A DNA stretch of 64,000 nt from Pieris napi (lineage: Eukaryota > Arthropoda > Insecta > Lepidoptera > Pieridae): positions 8,938,001 to 9,002,000 of the forward strand of contig NC_062235.1 in the NCBI RefSeq assembly GCF_905475465.1, given 5' to 3'. The notes below the pieces were generated by a model that was given only the letters and a program-made list of their open reading frames with translations, ran no database searches and was not told the origin of the DNA. This document shows, one piece after another, positions 12,201 to 25,300 of this stretch. The position numbers were made by a program, and so were the translations under genes. Numbering within the stretch: the stretch's first letter is position 1; every line of letters begins with the position of its first letter.

Positions 12201-15200
12201 TTTTGCATTGATAAGCTTTAAGCATTAAGCAGAATTTTCCCAGTAAAATGGAGGGTAATTAATTAGTGGTGTTCGCGAGTTGCCATCAATAAATTGTCGC
12301 TGCGGTGGATGCTAGAACAATATCCATCCATCTTTGTCACTGCACTAGAGCTGTGTATGTACTGCTTATAGGATATTATTGTTTGTAATTTTTTAATATG
12401 ACTACGGATCGGACCGTGACTTCTTTTGTTTGAGAATATCAGATAAATACTAAACTAACTGCCTAAAGCTCTCTTCACGCAATCAGAAAAATATCGTTTA
12501 TTTTTTTAAATTCACCCGTATAATTTTACGAACCCTGTAGATACAAAAACAAGAGGATTTGATTTTTTATCACGATTGTTAGAAATAAGTGGAGGCCGCT
12601 TGCCAAAACATAACCATTATGACGCATCGTAAACCGCTGATACCGAAGTTGATGTGTTATTATGTCTTAGCTCCAGTCTGTTTTTGTCAAAGGTTATTGA
12701 CCTTATTATAATAATTTCAGAATCAGCCATAGCTGATTCAACAACACATAAAATGCTGTGTCACTAACAAAATTGTGTTTTTCACTTGTAGAAAATGTGA
12801 GTTGTTTGATTCCTATCATAAACGCGACACTACGTTTTAAGTATTATGGCATTTTTATATTGTGAGCTTAAATTAGCTCTTGCATTGTTATCATATAAAG
12901 AAAATAGCATAAAGATTTTCTTCAATGGAATTTTAACACAATCCCAGAAAAACAACAGACCTATAAAATTATAAGATTGTTATTTAATGTTTTATTTACA
13001 AAAAAATATTATAGGATATAAGAGACTACGTTCTTTCATAACGCCTAGCTATGTAGATATTGTTTTCTGTAGCAGTGCTACGCCGTAGTATTAAAAGCTC
13101 AATACTACGCAAGGCATTAAAATCATTTAACACAGCCGAGATATCTTTAACAAAACCATAGAATATTAAATAGAAATGGGCCAGACTATTCATTACTAGA
13201 AACAGAGAAACGCTGACATACCATGACAATAATACTATTGAGTCCGTGCTGAAACTGTCATCCTAGTCGATAGTATCTCGCTAAGGTAAGAGACAAACGT
13301 ATACGCATATCTATAGAGCGAAAGGGAAGGACGCTTGTCATTGTGCTCCGCTTCGATTGTAACTTCGCATGCGGAAATCTTTTGTTCTGTACACGTGCGC
13401 TTAGGTTAGTTTCATTTTGTAATTTTTGTTTGATTTAAGTGAGGTGTAACGTAGTTGCAGTTGTAACAACTATAAAAAATACAGTTGAATCAACTTCATA
13501 CACAATATTGGTAAATTTTCAAAGTGTACCTTAGTAAAGATACAATTGATAAATATAGTGATGTATTATTCTCTCCTATGTAAATAAGGTTGATTGTTCC
13601 ACAGCACTTCTAAAGTCGACTTTAAAACATATTTGCTCTAATAGATAAAGTTATAAAATGTAATTTACAAGCTCCAAGCAAGTATGTATTGTATAAAAGT
13701 TTCAAATGCGGTTTTAATTGTTTCTTTTCTATTTTTACAAAATGTTTTGACAGAAATGCCAGAAAATTCCCAAAACTTCATTTAGAAGTTGAAACGGTTC
13801 ATTTCATAGCCCCTTGAGAAAACCGACTGCTAGTTTCAGCGATGCAATGCTTAAGGCGTGGGTCCTATTTTCTTCTCTATTGTAAAGTTGACTAAGCTCA
13901 TTTTAGCGTGCCCCTAATAGCGATATGAAACTGTTATATACGTGGCCGAACGATTTTTTTCGGATACAGCAATTTGCTTAGTCCGTTTTCATGTTCATGT
14001 TTTGTTCCTTTGAAAATCGGTTTTTGAGGTTTTAGTAATCTTTTTTGGCGGTGCGGATCCATTATTCTTATCCTTTTAGTTTCACAATGTGTTTGTGTAT
14101 GATTGGAAAAGAGAAGAGTTTGCTTTTGTGAAATATCTTCCATTGAATTTGTTTAATTTCCATTCAATTTTCAATTTCAAAAATTCTATATTTCGTTACA
14201 CAAACGTTTAGTCGTACATGTTTCCTAGAATGTAACATACTTCTAAAACTAAACAAGTTTTTAAAGCCGTTTTGCTTTTTTAAAAACTTATAAAACAGTG
14301 AAAAATTGAATTGAATGTACATTTTTAATATTCTACAATGTAGCGATTTTTAAACTAAAAAGGTAAATATGTTGTGGAACAAAGTTATAATTATCTGATA
14401 TCTATTGTTGATCCCTTTGATCCTAAAGGAAAAAATACCATAGTGATTATATCATAAGGCTGTTACGGTCTTATACATATACACAATTCTTTACGTATTT
14501 ATTTGCGTATTTATGGTACGTATTTATGTCTTATAAACACATTTAAAAAAGCTTATCAAAAATTCTAATAAACTCCTAAATCTTAATACACGACAGTTGT
14601 TTTAATGTAATATCTAGATTTATATGTTTGTTTTCCAGAAATCCGAACGTAAATGGATATTTACGACAGTTTGTAATTGGAAAACGTTTTTGTTGTTGTC
14701 TTGACTACTTAGGGGTTTTAAAAACATATTCTTAGACTTATAATAATGAGAACGTTTTTATAGGTAACAGGCATACAATAATTCTAAATAATCCATATAA
14801 ATTAAATACATAGTTAATAAAACCGTAAAAAGAATTATGGAAACAAACGCGAATTAATCATTTAATTTACGTAAAATTCGCAGATCATAACTGCGGTAAA
14901 TAATATAAAATTGAGGAATCCTAATGTATGTAAATTATTTTATTTCTGCCAGATTAACTTCTATAGTGTATCGTCTTCATTTTCGGTATTCGGTATGGAT
15001 TATTTCAAGCCAATAAAGAATTAATATTAGAATTTCCGCATAGAACTAAAATGTTTTCCATTTTATTAACAAAGCGTGCATGTTATTAACAACATGCATT
15101 GAATTATATTATGTATTATACAATTAGGATTCTGAAGCTTGCACATAGAACTAATCTGTTGGCAATTTAGTTCTGATTATTCCTCTCAAATCGTTGGAAA

Positions 15201-18200
15201 TGGTTTAAGTTATAAGCGTTTTTTGTTGTATGGAGCATTTGGCTATGACGTATACAATTTAGAAGAATTAAGGAGATCAAATAGAAAATATGGACATGCG
15301 GCATGGGGAATCACGATTCTTCACATGCTTTATAGATATTTATATTTATAGGCAGGTAATTAAGCTATCGATTCCAAGCTGAAATAATCATTAACTTATA
15401 CTCGAACACATATAAAATATGAACCAGGGACTAAGTTTCGACACTGAGTGTGGGAGTCAGTAATAAAAAAACCTTAGAAAAATGTGCGTATATAAGAAAC
15501 CAATAATTGAAATACACATACTATTGGAATGGAACATCGTTTATATCTTCAATAATTAAAAGTTAAAAGCAGTCCATGTTTTCTGTCTGTTATTTTTAAG
15601 AAAATTTAAACGTAGAATGATTGTGTTATTTCAATAAAGGATGCTGACAACAACTTTATGGTTTCGGTTATTTGAATCAAAGCGCTGAGCAATGTGCACC
15701 TACAAACGTGACTCGAATAATCTTATGCTGCTAATCACTTGTACTGAAGGCCAAACGCATGCACTTTGGCACAACGCCAGTCCCAGTTCCACGGACATTC
15801 ATCTCACTTTATGAGCCTTTGATTAACCCTTTCGAATATTTACGATTGAAATATTGCTTTTCCTTAACTGAAGGGATGGTGGTTTTCATTTGTTTTGTTG
15901 TCAGTAATACTTGAAGAATTCGCATGATTTATTATCTGTTCCTACCATAATAGATAGAAGTATTACCATGGTCGTGTAAGATCTTGTCTTTTAATAAAAC
16001 TTTGAATTAAGTTCAAATCAAAATAAAATTTACTTTCAATGTTTTTATAGACTTTTTATTTTGTACGCAGAAGTGCTCGTATTTAGTAATAATAAAAAAT
16101 GTATTATAGACTATTCATGTTATTATAAACAGTTTTTTGAACTATACATTTATGTTTTTAAAACATTGTTTTCTGATAGTGATCTTGTGGGCACTAATGG
16201 CTTATAATGGATGACTGATGGCCGTAGACTGTAAACATGATATACAATGACAAAGAGAATAAATGATATCTTTGTATGTAGATATACCATAAAAATAAGT
16301 AATATATTTACTGAAAATATTGTGAAAATAAACAATATTTGGTTCTAAGCTAGATAAAAAGTTACTTGAATTTAAATTAAAAACAATATAGCATTTTAGC
16401 AAACACACTGTATTACAAAACACACAAATAAATATGGAATATATTTAGTACATACATAAGAAATTTCGTAATATCTCAAAATTGTCTTAATAAAAGTAAT
16501 TTATAAAATTAAACCGACTTCAAACATCAGTCAATTCAAATCCTAAGCTAAATATTAAAAAGTTTTACCTAATTTTATTTGTTGTTTGTATAGTGACGAG
16601 ACACGAGAAATCGACGCACGCGCTCGCTCGGAGTCTGGTGATGCGGACTCCGTTTATCACGTCAGAGGGGCTTTGGATCCTCGATGGCGTGATTTTCAGG
16701 TAATATATTGTTAATAGTATTTAGGTTAAGATTTTTCTATAATTTATCAAATAAATAACATAAGGTGTATAATGTATATGACAACTATAATAAAAAAAAT
16801 TGAAAATATAGATAAAGTGTTTTAACATATTATAATTCCGTTAATTCCTTCTCAATTTTATTTTAATATTAGAAGTCAAAGGTATGCTTTCAGCTTCCAA
16901 ATTTATTCATTGAAATTGTAAAACAGTTGGCAAAATCTTAATTTTTACAATTAAATGAAGTTTGTAAAACTTACAAATTTTAAAACAGATAAAGGTCAAT
17001 CTGCATTTTTTTACTTTGATTGTTATAAAGAGAATCTTAAATAGCCTATAAATTATTACAACAATTCTGTACAATAAACTAAAACTTCTTTAATCTTTAT
17101 TAAATTTGTAAAATGTATTAAATAACGAAATATTTTCTTTGTTTGGCCTTATTTAGGTTATACGTATAAAGTGTAAATTAATTTATTTACATAAAAGGGG
17201 TAGGAAGCCGTGGAGACGATTAAAAGGCTAAGTACCATTAATGCTAGCAGCATACCCGCTGCGATGCTGAACAGGGAACTAAGTTATTTATTTATTTAAT
17301 TCGTAATCCTATATCTCACATAAATGATATACTTATAATAACAAACAGTTACACTGAAAATATAGCCAGAGATGGAATACATTATACATTTAACTATAAA
17401 AAGGTTCAAAAATTTACAAAAGGAAACAAAAAAAAAATTCAATACATTTAAATAAGTGGTACCTAATTTGGCTGTGTTGTGTGATGGAAGAGGGTACGTA
17501 TGTGGAGGTGTGTATGTGGGATATGCTCATGATGGAGGTGATTTTGCGCAATGGATATTCTTAGTACTCCTTTTAACCATATTCCGCGATAGCTTAAACA
17601 AGTCAAGGCTTAGATATTGGTCGTTGTATGTCCGGGCTGCGCGATATAAAACTGAGTTTTTTGCATAGTTAGTGCTGATGTGAGGTACATGAAACAAAGC
17701 ACTATTACGAGTCTGGTAGGCAGGAACAAGGAAGGGCAACTTTTCTAGAAGGGAGCTGCAATTAATTTTATTTGAGATGATATCATGGAGTAGCAATAAA
17801 TCATATTGTTTTCGTCGAGAGTTCAATGAAAATAGAACAGAAGATTCTGAGACACCGATACTGCAGCGTGGAGTAATCATTCTAGTACATTTGTTCTATG
17901 TATATACAGTACACCAGAAAGGGGGAAGTAAAATGAAACAATATAGCGACGGATGTTCAAGTTGCAATTTGTAACTTAGTGCAAACTTTGACAAGGCTTC
18001 CTCGACGGACTTTGCTTAACTTTATTGGTTTACTTCAGGAAATTTGCTTATTAGTTTAAGATAACATGTGTTTTCAAGGACAGTTAAGTTTATGTTACCA
18101 TGATAGTACCACGTAAGGGTTTTTTTTAATTATAACTTATTTTCTCTGTGTACTATAAATAGCGCCGGTAACTTTGTCCTAGGATTAAACTTAAGTTACA

Positions 18201-21200
18201 TGGGAATTTAAGAAAAATATAAAGGTTTTTAGACAAATTTGTAAACATCCTTGTACGCTATATACAATGTATACTATGATATGTATGACGTATGTACCTG
18301 ACAATATGGCTATATAACCTTTAATTTTTAAAAGTCAAGAAATACTTAGTATTCGTTTCTCAGTCAACCTCTTTAAAAGTAACTACTATTATTAACAAAT
18401 CAATATAAATATTTATATTTGGCACAATGTCACCAAATTTCCTTAAACTATCACAGATATATAGTCGGACAAATAGAAAATACAATGAGTATAAAAGTAT
18501 TAATAAATATAAATAAAACATGAATGTTATTACTTTAAACTTAAAAATACATCTGGACGTCTAACTAGTACAATGTTTTGTGAAATCGGATTTTTTTCAC
18601 AAAATCAATATCTTCCTAAAAGGCTATAAAGGAGTTGCTACGTCGTTAAGAACGGGGACTCACTCGGATATCACGCCTTATCGCTACTATGCAGTACTAC
18701 TCGATTTGGACGCCATATCCCATTTAACGACATATTTTCTTGCCGAGTTTTTTCGTAATCTATTTTTTACCGTGTACCAGAAGACTGTTTAGTTTGACAT
18801 GTATGATTTAATGTCAGATCTATTGTTCGCAAAGTTGAAACGATTTTGATATATGTCCCAATACTTCTCTATATAAATTAATATTTTAAATAAAGACAGT
18901 ATAAAGTAAGTAGAAATTATAAAGTAAAGTACAGTTAACATGTCAAAAGGAAGAGACTGGCTGCTCACAGCACAGGGAATTGTTTTGCCTAAATATCCTG
19001 TTATTGTGTATAATAAAGTTATTTCTTTCTTTCTTTCATATAGCGAATTTGTGCACTTTACTGGAAGGCTAATACATTTTACGGCCGTCGTGTGGGGTAT
19101 TAATAGGTGGTAAGAGTAAAAGTAATTAAATAAATATTGAAATTATGAATGAAAGATACATTTGAGACGATATTTTTTTGTAAAATAACAAAAATAAAAT
19201 CCTGACTGCACTGAATTTGAATTAATTCATAATTGAATTATTAATATAATTTTGTTTTCTATAAATTACTTTTACTCTTACCACCTTTTAATACCAAGTA
19301 TTCCCGATGGATTGCAGCGTCAAGTCGTGCCTAATTCGACGCATATGAGTTTTGACGCAAACTTTTGAATGAGCAAAAGTTAAAGCAATTTGTTGTGCTT
19401 TCACACCCGTGTACAATATAAAACTTGGTAAATTTCAGCATATTCTGAAATTTCAGTGATTGTACGGAACTTTTCATGCATATTACGAACTAAGTGCCTA
19501 GTAAAGTCGAGTTTACTGCATCAAGCCTGTACTTGACTGTCTTAACTTAATAATTGCTTTTGGTATCAATATATAAAATATAAAATACCAATAATGGATG
19601 AGACGAGACCATACGAAATTATAGCATACAACCGTGTTAATTATATTGATAAAAAAAATTCCGTCAAAAGTTAGTTATACATTATTGCAGCGATGTCCTT
19701 AAGTTAATTATTAACATACATACAGCCCTACTACTACATACTACAAAAAACACTTACTAATACATACGATTTAATATTTAGGTAATTTTAAAAATTATTG
19801 GGCCCTAAGCATATTTACGTATAACATAGATTTTTGGTTTGACCACGTTAGAGTTTTATAAAAAAACTCTTAATACACAAAAAGTTGAATTATTTAATAT
19901 TCCCTTGTTTATCCAGATCGTTTAGCTGGTGACATTTGCAAAAATGTACCTATGTCCTTGGATCGCATCGATTTGGCATCATTCCAATCATTGTAATGGT
20001 AACCCGACTTTGGCAAATACTGTTTCGGGCTAGCAGCACAGTTGGCAATAGACTAGTAAATTATCTGATTGCCAATTTATACAGGTGACAGTAGCAACCC
20101 TTCGTATTTTGTGGGCTTTGTCAAAATTTAATGGGTTAAAGTTAGATTTATGTTGTAAGAAAATGTAGGGCATTTGTTTATTTAGAAATCCAATTTGAAT
20201 CAAAAAAATCATATTAAGACAAATAAGTTTATTTTTGTAGGATGAGATCATGATACTGACAAAAATGTGAAGTGTTTCACTTGCATTTAGGATATACAGT
20301 ACTTCTTGATGTAATAGTGAATAATTCAAACTCATCTTTATAGAGCGGAAAGTGTCAAAGTCGTCTACGCGGTTGGGCAGCAGTCACAAACTGGTGCGTG
20401 GCGTGGTGGCACTCAGGAAGAGAAGACGTTGAAGACACGGAGCCTGAAGAGGAGCCTTCTGATCTTGGCTACGCTACTCCTGTCTCTGTAGAAACGCCAC
20501 TACAGAGTACGGTTTCTAGGTAAATAGCAATTTTGTAACGTTACTTCTACAGTCGTTAGTGGTTCTCTTTCTTTCTCTAGTGGTTTCTTTCGAACAGACT
20601 GACTAGATATGACAGACAAGACGGTATATTAAATAGATTTTTATTTTACATATTTGCACATTATGCAGAATGAAACTTTACTCAATGTATCGTAACGACT
20701 ATCGAAGACCATTATAATGTAATTAGTAACCTCGGTGGGCAATATTTATTTCTTCCTCCTTTCAGATGTACATCGTTGAATGTAATCAGAGATCCCTTCG
20801 CGGGGCGAGGAGGTTCCGGAGGCTCTAACGCAGACGGAGGTACTTCCCCTCTTAGACGAACTTTTGAGCCTCCAGCTATTCCCAGCGCACGGGATAGTCG
20901 CTCCTTGCCACCAAACACTAGAATCAATACAGCTACCTCACCAGCACCAAAATCTGCGTCTGCTGACTCAGTCTACACTATTGTTATAAGACTACCAGAT
21001 GCAGATACAGAAAGACCCAGCATCAAAATGATCACGGAAGAATCCCCACCTGCCAACGCGCGAGTATATCGTCCTCCCGCAAGAGGTGATTCCGAACTAA
21101 ATCTACACCCAGCTGGCCATGCTGGTCTTTCAAGAAGAACGTCTCATATACAAGACGTTAGAATACCCTTAAATGCCAAAATTATACCTAAACAATTAGC

Positions 21201-21543
21201 CGGTAAAGGCATTACAACGAAACAACCGAAGAAGAAAAAGACACAAGAGAAAAAACAAGAAACGAAGGCTGCGAAGACGTTATCCGCTATTCTTCTATCG
21301 TTCATTATAACGTGGACTCCTTATAATATTCTTGTGCTATTAAAACCTTTAACTGCGTGTGCTAAGTGTATCCCGGATGAACTTTGGTCGTTCTTCTATG
21401 CTTTGTGTTACATTAATTCAACTATAAATCCCGTGTGTTATGCTCTGTGCAATGCAACGTTTAGAAGAACATATGTTAGAATTTTAACATGTAAATGGCA
21501 TAATAGAAATAGAGAAGCAATGACTAGAGGAGTGTATAACTGA
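8486..21543 (+). CDS. mAChR-A: A-type muscarinic acetylcholine receptor, complete four-exon gene
   Basis: This gene encodes a class A GPCR of the plasma membrane that binds acetylcholine and, in the insect A-type family, signals through Gq. Joining 8486-9222, 16594-16699, 20344-20519 and 20766-21543 gives 598 residues, with every junction GT-AG and in phase. Seen in the protein: N-glycosylation sites at N6 and N10, TM1 with N48, TM2 with D76, the amine-binding Asp D110 in TM3, DRY at 127-129, W155 in TM4, P206 in TM5, and the C103/C183 disulfide pair. A long third intracellular loop (about 215-505) is followed by TM6 with W523 and TM7 with NPVCY at 561-565. The C-terminus RNREAMTRGVYN and the loop motif WWHSGRED closely resemble Drosophila mAChR-A as I recall it. 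Introns are 7371, 3644 and 246 nt. The start is the first ATG after the leader. Identity is very secure; the exact N-terminus is less so. Confidence 0.95.
9223..16593 (+). other. mAChR-A intron 1
   Basis: 7371 nt between donor GTAAGT and acceptor TTTGTATAG. AT-rich, with only short random frames. A small palindrome GAATCAGCCATAGCTGATTC is at about 12720. No nested gene found. Confidence 0.85.
16594..16699 (+). CDS. mAChR-A: mAChR-A coding exon 2 (third intracellular loop)
   Basis: The acceptor TTTGTATAG precedes the exon. One base completes the split Ser codon and 35 codons follow to donor CAG|GTAATA. The peptide contains SDET near its start and RSESGDADSVYH, which corresponds to the RSESSPDAESVY stretch of Drosophila mAChR-A. 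It has no ATG of its own and was found by splice phase. Confidence 0.88.
17282..17880 (-). pseudogene. 5'-truncated non-LTR retrotransposon, C-terminal ORF and 3' UTR
   Basis: The 117-codon minus-strand frame (17880-17527) reads LVPAYQTRNSALFHVPHIST, then NYAKNSVLYRAARTYN, then DLFKLSRNMVK. This is the pattern of the C-terminal end of jockey/CR1-type reverse transcriptase ORFs. A GT-rich 3' UTR follows down to about 17282. The upstream RT core is absent. The UTR resembles 55555-56000. It lies in mAChR-A intron 2, antisense to the receptor. Confidence 0.75.
18945..19040 (+). mobile_element. Retroposon tail ending in (TTTC)n
   Basis: GGCTGCTCACAGCACAGGGA, then GTGTATAATAAAGTTATTTC and a TTTC microsatellite, look like a transcribed tail with AATAAA. 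It is a short remnant. Confidence 0.45.
19096..19295. mobile_element. MITE-like element with GGTATTAA inverted ends
   Basis: GGTATTAATAGGTGGTAAGA continuing through GTAAAAGTAAT is inverted at the right end with one or two mismatches over about 33 bp. It is 200 bp, AT-rich and non-coding, and lies in mAChR-A intron 2. Confidence 0.75.
20344..20519 (+). CDS. mAChR-A: mAChR-A coding exon 3 (third intracellular loop)
   Basis: The acceptor TTTATAG is at 20343 and the donor AG|GTAAAT follows 20519. The frame enters at phase 0 and leaves at phase 2. It encodes SGKCQSRLRG, then WCVAWWHSGRED, an acidic run, and EEPSDLGYATPVSVETPLQS, which matches the conserved loop segment of insect A-type receptors. 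A competing AG two bases downstream would give a stop codon. Confidence 0.92.
20766..21543 (+). CDS. mAChR-A: mAChR-A coding exon 4 (end of loop 3, TM6, TM7, C-tail)
   Basis: The acceptor CTCCTTTCAG ends at 20765. One base completes an Arg codon and 257 further codons lead to TGA at 21541-21543. The first part (RCTSLNVIRDPF, a Pro/Ser-rich region, then SVYTIVIRLPD) is intracellular loop. A Lys-rich segment KKKKTQEKKQETKAAK precedes TM6, then TM7 and a short basic C-tail. The loop lacks the long Asn/Gly/Ala repeats of the Drosophila protein, so the whole receptor is shorter. Confidence 0.95.
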
Positions 21544-22359
21544 GGAATATGAAAGTGTTTATTTTCTTTCTCAAAAGCGGGCCATAGACGGACCGCAGTA
21601 TGCAGTCAAGACCGACTGCAATATGTGGTTTGCTCAGGAACTGCTCGAGCGGTCCGTGTATTGCGAATATGAATTTAGTACAGAAACTGCAGATCGCCGT
21701 GCGGCGACCGCATATTGCAGTCGGTCTTGACTGCATAATGCGGTCCGTCTATGGCCCGCTTAAAAGTATCAAGATTCAAAATTGCCCAATCTTGATACTT
21801 GATAATTTAATACTTTGTAAAGTTGCTCTAAATCTTTAGTCAAGTCAAGCTTCGTACATTTTGAATCAATGAAAGCATTTATTTCAGTACCTGTATTCTT
21901 ATTTTGTTAGTGAGTTTATCGTCCCGTCCAAGAGCAATTTGTTTAAAGTTTGAATATTAATTTATTAACTATAATTATTATTATTCTGTTATAAGAAGGT
22001 GGATTTTGAGGGAAAGTCATAAAACGTTAGGTAGGCAACATTTAAAGATCATTGTAATAAGTAATTTAAATCTAGTCTTCTTTTTCTAGTCGAATATTAT
22101 GGTGTCTCGGTACTGCGTGAGCTTTTAGAGTAAATGTTGACGAATTTAGAAGCAAGTACTTTTTGTAAGTTTTACTACATTCTTTTAAGTGACGAGGAAG
22201 CCAAATAACCGTATTTATTTTATATAGATAGTTCAAAGTTAAATAAATTTCATTTTTAACTTTTATCAACCAATGTGCCAACATGTATCTACGTTGTACA
22301 AATGCCAAAAGTTAAAATTAAGAGAGAAGAGAGCCTTGTTTGATGTTTTATTTAATAAA
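21544..22359 (+). other. Probable mAChR-A 3' UTR
   Basis: This is non-coding sequence after the receptor stop. Candidate poly(A) signals AATAAA lie at 22242-22247 and 22354-22359. It contains the palindromic element described separately. The true end cannot be decided without transcript data. Confidence 0.4.
21575..21761. mobile_element. Palindromic MITE in the mAChR-A 3' UTR
   Basis: The ends AAGCGGGCCATAGACGGACC and GGTCCGTCTATGGCCCGCTT are exact inverted repeats. The inverted pairing continues inward through GCAGTCAAGACCGACTGCA-like sequence on both arms for about 50 bp with few mismatches, around a roughly 80-bp centre. There is no coding capacity; the ORFs on both strands are products of the palindrome. 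Superfamily and target-site duplication are not clear. Confidence 0.85.
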
Positions 22360-25300
22360 TATAGGTATTTATATTGTAAGCAATAACATAATTACTTTAG
22401 ATTTGAAGAGATCTCGTATATCAATTTGCGACTTTTTCAGTCTAATACAACGATAAAAAATCTTTATAACCAAACCAATATAGTTCCATATAATCGAACT
22501 TATAACGAAACTCAAATCAATAGCGTAGCGCATATTATAATTGAATCGATGATTTTTATACATTTTACTAGACAATATTAATGCACTAAGAGGACATAAA
22601 TAAAAATTGGGAATTACCCGAAAATTTAAGTGCTTTTTAGATACGTCTAGTATAATACATAAAACTCATTGTTTTATACGATTGTGTATATAAATGTAAC
22701 ATTTGTTTTTAACAGTTTTTTTTAAACCAGATTTCAAAATATTATGATGGTAAAATGAGACATTATGAAGCTAAATTCGAATCTAGATGGCTGCATATCT
22801 TTCTCTATTAGCTTTACACTACTATATACAACAAGGAGAATTGGCTCTGTACGGGATGCTAGAGAGATATGACCTGAGGATGCTATGGATATCTATGGGC
22901 TGAGATACCCACATCTAAGCATTCCGCAGGCTTTTCTACCTAATATATATAAGTATATTTTACAATATCATATTTTTTGCATAATATAATGCATTTTAAT
23001 ATTATAACGTAATTTATGTATGCAATCGTATCGAGTAGAATCAGTTATAAAAATGAATTCTAAACTTTGACAATTAAGAGATAAATTGTAAATATAAGTC
23101 TAAATTATATTCAGATTAAATGTATTATACAAGTAATAAATAGATTATACAAACAGGTTTATAACTGATATTAATGATGTTAACCCAATGTCACAATGTT
23201 CCTTTGTCGTTAGATTTTAATAATTCGTTATACATAATATATTCATACACGAAGTTATTTATATAATTTTCTATTTTATGTGTAGATTTAGATTTCAAAG
23301 CATTAATCCTGTAGACTATACTGTAAAAAGAAGGTTATTACAAAAATGCGAACACATTCGACGATCTTACTGCAGAGTAATATTTGTACGTAAGTGTAAG
23401 TTGCATTTTTCTCGGGGTTTCTACAAAAAGTTACACATACAAATTTAAACTGAAACTGAATTCAATTTTAGAGAACGGTATCTCTCTTTCTTCTTGCTAT
23501 ACTCAAAACTCGAACTTACGTAGTTATAGCTTTTGATAAGATCAATCATCAGCGTTAAATGTTTCTAAATGACTTGACTTGTTGTCGTTTTTCAATTAGA
23601 TTTTTTAACTATTTTGTATGGTTGATAACTTCAAAAATGTCTATATTTATTAAACAAAAACATTTGTTATAATTTCTGTTCGTTTTACTTTTGTAATAAC
23701 TCTCTTTAAATAATTCTAATTCCTAAATAATTCACAATGCGCACAGTACTTAATATTTTCGTGGACGTCCCTATGTGTAACTTAGATTGGCATACTAGAT
23801 GTCAAGTAGTCTTTTAAAAATTTAATGGATCTCATCTACGTGTTATTGTGATTGTTTATTTGGCATCAAAATTATAAGAAATATAGGAAAGTTGCACATT
23901 ATGTAGAACGCGTACAATTGATGCATTTCTCTACTCTCCTTCACCTGACAAATAGCGTTTCTTGAAAGAAAAAATGTTGATTTTTCAGTTCAGTGCGGTT
24001 TTTAAATTTTAGTTTAGCTTGCAACGCATCTGTACTGCATTCGACTTTGAATAGATTTTACATAGTTTTGTCACATTTGTAAATTCTAGAAATATACCTA
24101 TTTATTATGAGGTATGTTTGGCCTTATAATATTGTGAATATTGCACTAGTTAATGAATTTGTATTGTGTAAAATTATCTGTCTTCAAAACTTATTGGTAT
24201 AGGTATTAGTAGTACCTAAAATATATAATTAAAAACAAGGGATAAAACGAACTGAAATTTTTAATCCTCTTATAAATAAATGTTGTGTAATTTTAGTGTT
24301 TTAAAAGGTGATGTGTGTAAGAATTCTCAAACATTTCAAAAGGCCGCGAAATATTAGAATTGCTTAACCATTTTATTTTGACGCTTATGCTTAAAACTAT
24401 TAATTTCTAAACTGGAAATTCTGTGAAAATTTTGTGAACCTTAAATATCATTATTAAAAAGCCAAATTATTAAAATCGAATGTCATAAATATTTGTCTTT
24501 TGAATACAAAAGGGCATGCGTATTTTCATAATATGTTAAATATATTAAAGTGATATCGTGATAACTAATGCCAAAGAGTTTTAATTTGAATATTATTATT
24601 AAAGAATCTATAAAGCTGACCGTTATTTGTGATCTGACAAAAGCAAAATCTTCTGTAGTTATTACGATATTATTAAATAAGTACAGGTAAATTAAAAGAA
24701 TAAGATAATTTAATACAAATTGTATCAAGTCTTACCTATAAAATATAAATGTATTAAAATAGTTTTATTATTATTGATGTACAAGTTTAGACTCAAGTGT
24801 ATTTATCAATAAATAAATGTGGTTTTTGTAAGTTATTTTAAAGATTATTCCATGTTTTTGTATAACTAAAGACAATAAAAATTTAACTAAACGGTGTTAT
24901 TTTCTACGGGGTCCGTGAGCCATTAAGGTTTGCTGAGGATTTTAAAAACTGAAATGACTAATTATACCACTAAACCGTGTAGTTTTTTTATTTCCATTTT
25001 TAAATTTGGCCACTAAGTTCCATAACCTCCAAGGAATATTACCCTCACGGGCAAAGAAACACGTCTATTAAATAAACAACCATTTTTATGATTCTACTTT
25101 GAATGGAAAATGTACAAAATTACGTGAATGGTCAATAATTATATATTATTCCGGTGTGATAATACTAAAGATAAATACTAGTAAGTGAATGTTTAAAGTA
25201 CTCATCATCAGGACATGGGTTATAAATTATCCTCTAAAGTCTAAACGTTTCGCATAATTGACACTTAAGCAAAAATTAATTAAATTTCAAATTTCATATT

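Larger units (their letters stand above)
16700..20343 (+). other. mAChR-A intron 2 with antisense LINE remnant and MITE
   Basis: 3644 nt. It contains the minus-strand LINE end (17282-17880), a retroposon tail (18945-19040) and the GGTATTAA element (19096-19295). The remainder is AT-rich without coding signals. Confidence 0.85.

Noticed and set aside
17527..17880. 117-codon minus-strand ORF as a host gene
   Set aside because: Its VPAYQTRNSALFHVPHIST pattern is that of a LINE ORF2 end and it lacks an independent start context.
20030..20335. 101-codon minus-strand ORF
   Set aside because: Low-complexity AT-rich frame directly upstream of mAChR-A exon 3, with no coding bias, domain or splice support.
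21524..21839. Two overlapping ORFs with the same start MQSRPTAICG on opposite strands
   Set aside because: Identical translations from both strands are a by-product of the palindromic MITE.
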